From positions 62,001 to 126,000 of the forward strand of contig NZ_QAOV01000006.1 in the NCBI RefSeq assembly GCF_003050925.1: a stretch of 64,000 bases of DNA, in the 5' to 3' direction. Position numbers and translations under genes: made by a program. Positions 63,164-64,000 of the stretch are shown piece after piece. Each line of letters opens with the position of its first letter. The first letter of the stretch is position 1. The notes beneath the pieces are model-generated. The model saw only the letters and a list, made by a program, of their open reading frames with translations, was not told the DNA's origin and made no database searches. This stretch comes from Pseudomonas sp. GV085 (GTDB lineage Bacteria > Pseudomonadota > Gammaproteobacteria > Pseudomonadales > Pseudomonadaceae).

Positions 63164-64000
63164 GCGCCATTGCTCTCACCCGTATCCAGACCCGCACGCG
63201 CGAATTGGCTCCGGGCTTTATTGTCAGCCTGATCGTGGCCGCCGCCGCGTCGTTTTTGTCCGAGCACTACGGCGCACCGGTCATGTTGTTCGCTTTGTTG
63301 CTGGGCATGGCCTTGAATTTTCTGGCCGACGACGGCCCCTGCAAAGTCGGCGTCGAGTTCACCGCCCGCACGGTACTACGCATCGGCGTAGCCCTGTTGG
63401 GCATGCGCATTACCCTGGAACAAATGGCGGCGCTGGGCTGGAAGCCGATCGCGCTGGTGGTGATCCTGGTGGTTGTGACCATCGCTGTCTCGGTGATCGC
63501 CGCGAAGTTTCTGGGTTTCTCGCGGCTGTTCGGCATGCTCACCGGTGGTGCCACGGCGATCTGCGGCGCTTCGGCAGCCTTGGCGCTGGCGGCGGCGTTG
63601 CCGAACCATCCCCAGAAAGAGCGCGCGATCTTGTTCACGGTGATCGGCGTTTCAGCGTTGTCGACTCTGGCAATGATCGTCTATCCAATGATTGCCAACT
63701 GGTTATCGCTTTCACCGCAAGTGGCCGGGGTATTCCTCGGGGCCACCATCCACGACGTCGCCCAAGTGGTCGGCGCCGGCTACGGCATGTCGACCGAGAC
63801 CGGTGACACCGCCACCGTGGTCAAGCTGATGCGGGTTGCCATGTTGCTGCCAGTGATCGTCACCGCGGCCATGATCACCCGCATGCAAGGTGCCGACCCG
63901 ACCGGCAAGCGCCCGCCACTGCTGCCATGGTTCGCCGTGGGCTTTCTGATCCTTGCCTGCATCAACAGCACAGGCTGGATCGCGCCGGCGGTGCAAGGCG
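63160..64000 (+). CDS. YeiH-family putative sulfate exporter, 3' end cut by window
   Basis: 280 codons of a polytopic membrane protein of the UPF0324/YeiH family: APVMLFALLLGMALNFLADD, the signature GGATAICGASAALALAAALP, and ATIHDVAQVVGAGYGMS. About ten helices are present. The full protein is about 340 residues. Function is poorly defined; sulfate or sulfonate export is suggested for the family. Confidence 0.92.
   Translation, partial: MSAIALTRIQTRTRELAPGFIVSLIVAAAASFLSEHYGAPVMLFALLLGMALNFLADDGPCKVGVEFTARTVLRIGVALLGMRITLEQMAALGWKPIALVVILVVVTIAVSVIAAKFLGFSRLFGMLTGGATAICGASAALALAAALPNHPQKERAILFTVIGVSALSTLAMIVYPMIANWLSLSPQVAGVFLGATIHDVAQVVGAGYGMSTETGDTATVVKLMRVAMLLPVIVTAAMITRMQGADPTGKRPPLLPWFAVGFLILACINSTGWIAPAVQG

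Overview
The window is a piece of a Pseudomonas chromosome, most likely the P. fluorescens group. This rests on the gacA-uvrC-pgsA-tRNA order, the three GCGAGC-type REP doublets and the protein sequences. A complete-looking temperate myovirus prophage of about 39.6 kb (roughly 20.4-60.1 kb) interrupts the chromosome.

Left flank (1-20.4 kb). On the minus strand lies a ketone-body operon: a GntP-family permease, 3-hydroxybutyrate dehydrogenase and acetoacetyl-CoA synthetase, the last cut by the window edge. A GG-N10-GC sigma-54 promoter stands in front of it and a sigma-54 activator gene lies just upstream. A yejABEF-type peptide ABC importer, a parvulin, a lipase and a three-repeat protein of unknown function follow. 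Next is a class I DAHP synthase whose mRNA leader encodes two aromatic-rich peptides around a strong intrinsic terminator. A GNAT acetyltransferase, gacA-uvrC-pgsA and tRNA-Gly, tRNA-Cys and tRNA-Leu end the flank. The integrase gene begins 81 bp after tRNA-Leu.

Prophage early regions (20.4-33.5 kb). The leftward operon holds the integrase, a DUF4224 excisionase-like protein, many small genes, a CsrA homologue and a TerB-like protein. A CI repressor (S24 peptidase) and Cro face each other. Three repressor-like sites lie between them and three more lie 1.3 kb away at the head of the leftward operon, an OR/OL-like layout. The rightward operon encodes Cro, a regulator, a Rha-like protein, DnaT-like and lambda P-like replication proteins, a second tyrosine recombinase and a Q-type antiterminator.

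Cargo (33.5-36.6 kb). Between the antiterminator and the lysis genes is AT-rich DNA with a LexA box and a coupled gene pair. The pair encodes a 37-kDa nucleoid-associated (NdpA/YejK-family) protein and a RelA/SpoT-synthetase-domain protein. Two tandem terminators, probable tR' equivalents, follow. This pair is the best candidate for an undescribed phage-borne defence or toxin system.

Prophage late regions (36.7-60.1 kb). A lambda-type holin comes first, then an intergenic array of 13 GTTAAC motifs just before a Nu1-like terminase small subunit. A lambda-type head module (A, W, B, C, D, E, FII-like, Z) is joined to a P2-type contractile tail (V, W, J, I, H, fibre assembly, sheath, tube, E/E' by a probable frameshift, T, U, X, D). 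A Dam methyltransferase ends the element. I found no endolysin and no copy of the tRNA-Leu 3' end at the right edge.

Right flank (60.1-64 kb). An AraC regulator is divergent from an MFS transporter. Two decayed remnants (DsbA-like and Rieske-like) follow, and then a YeiH-family membrane protein cut by the window edge.
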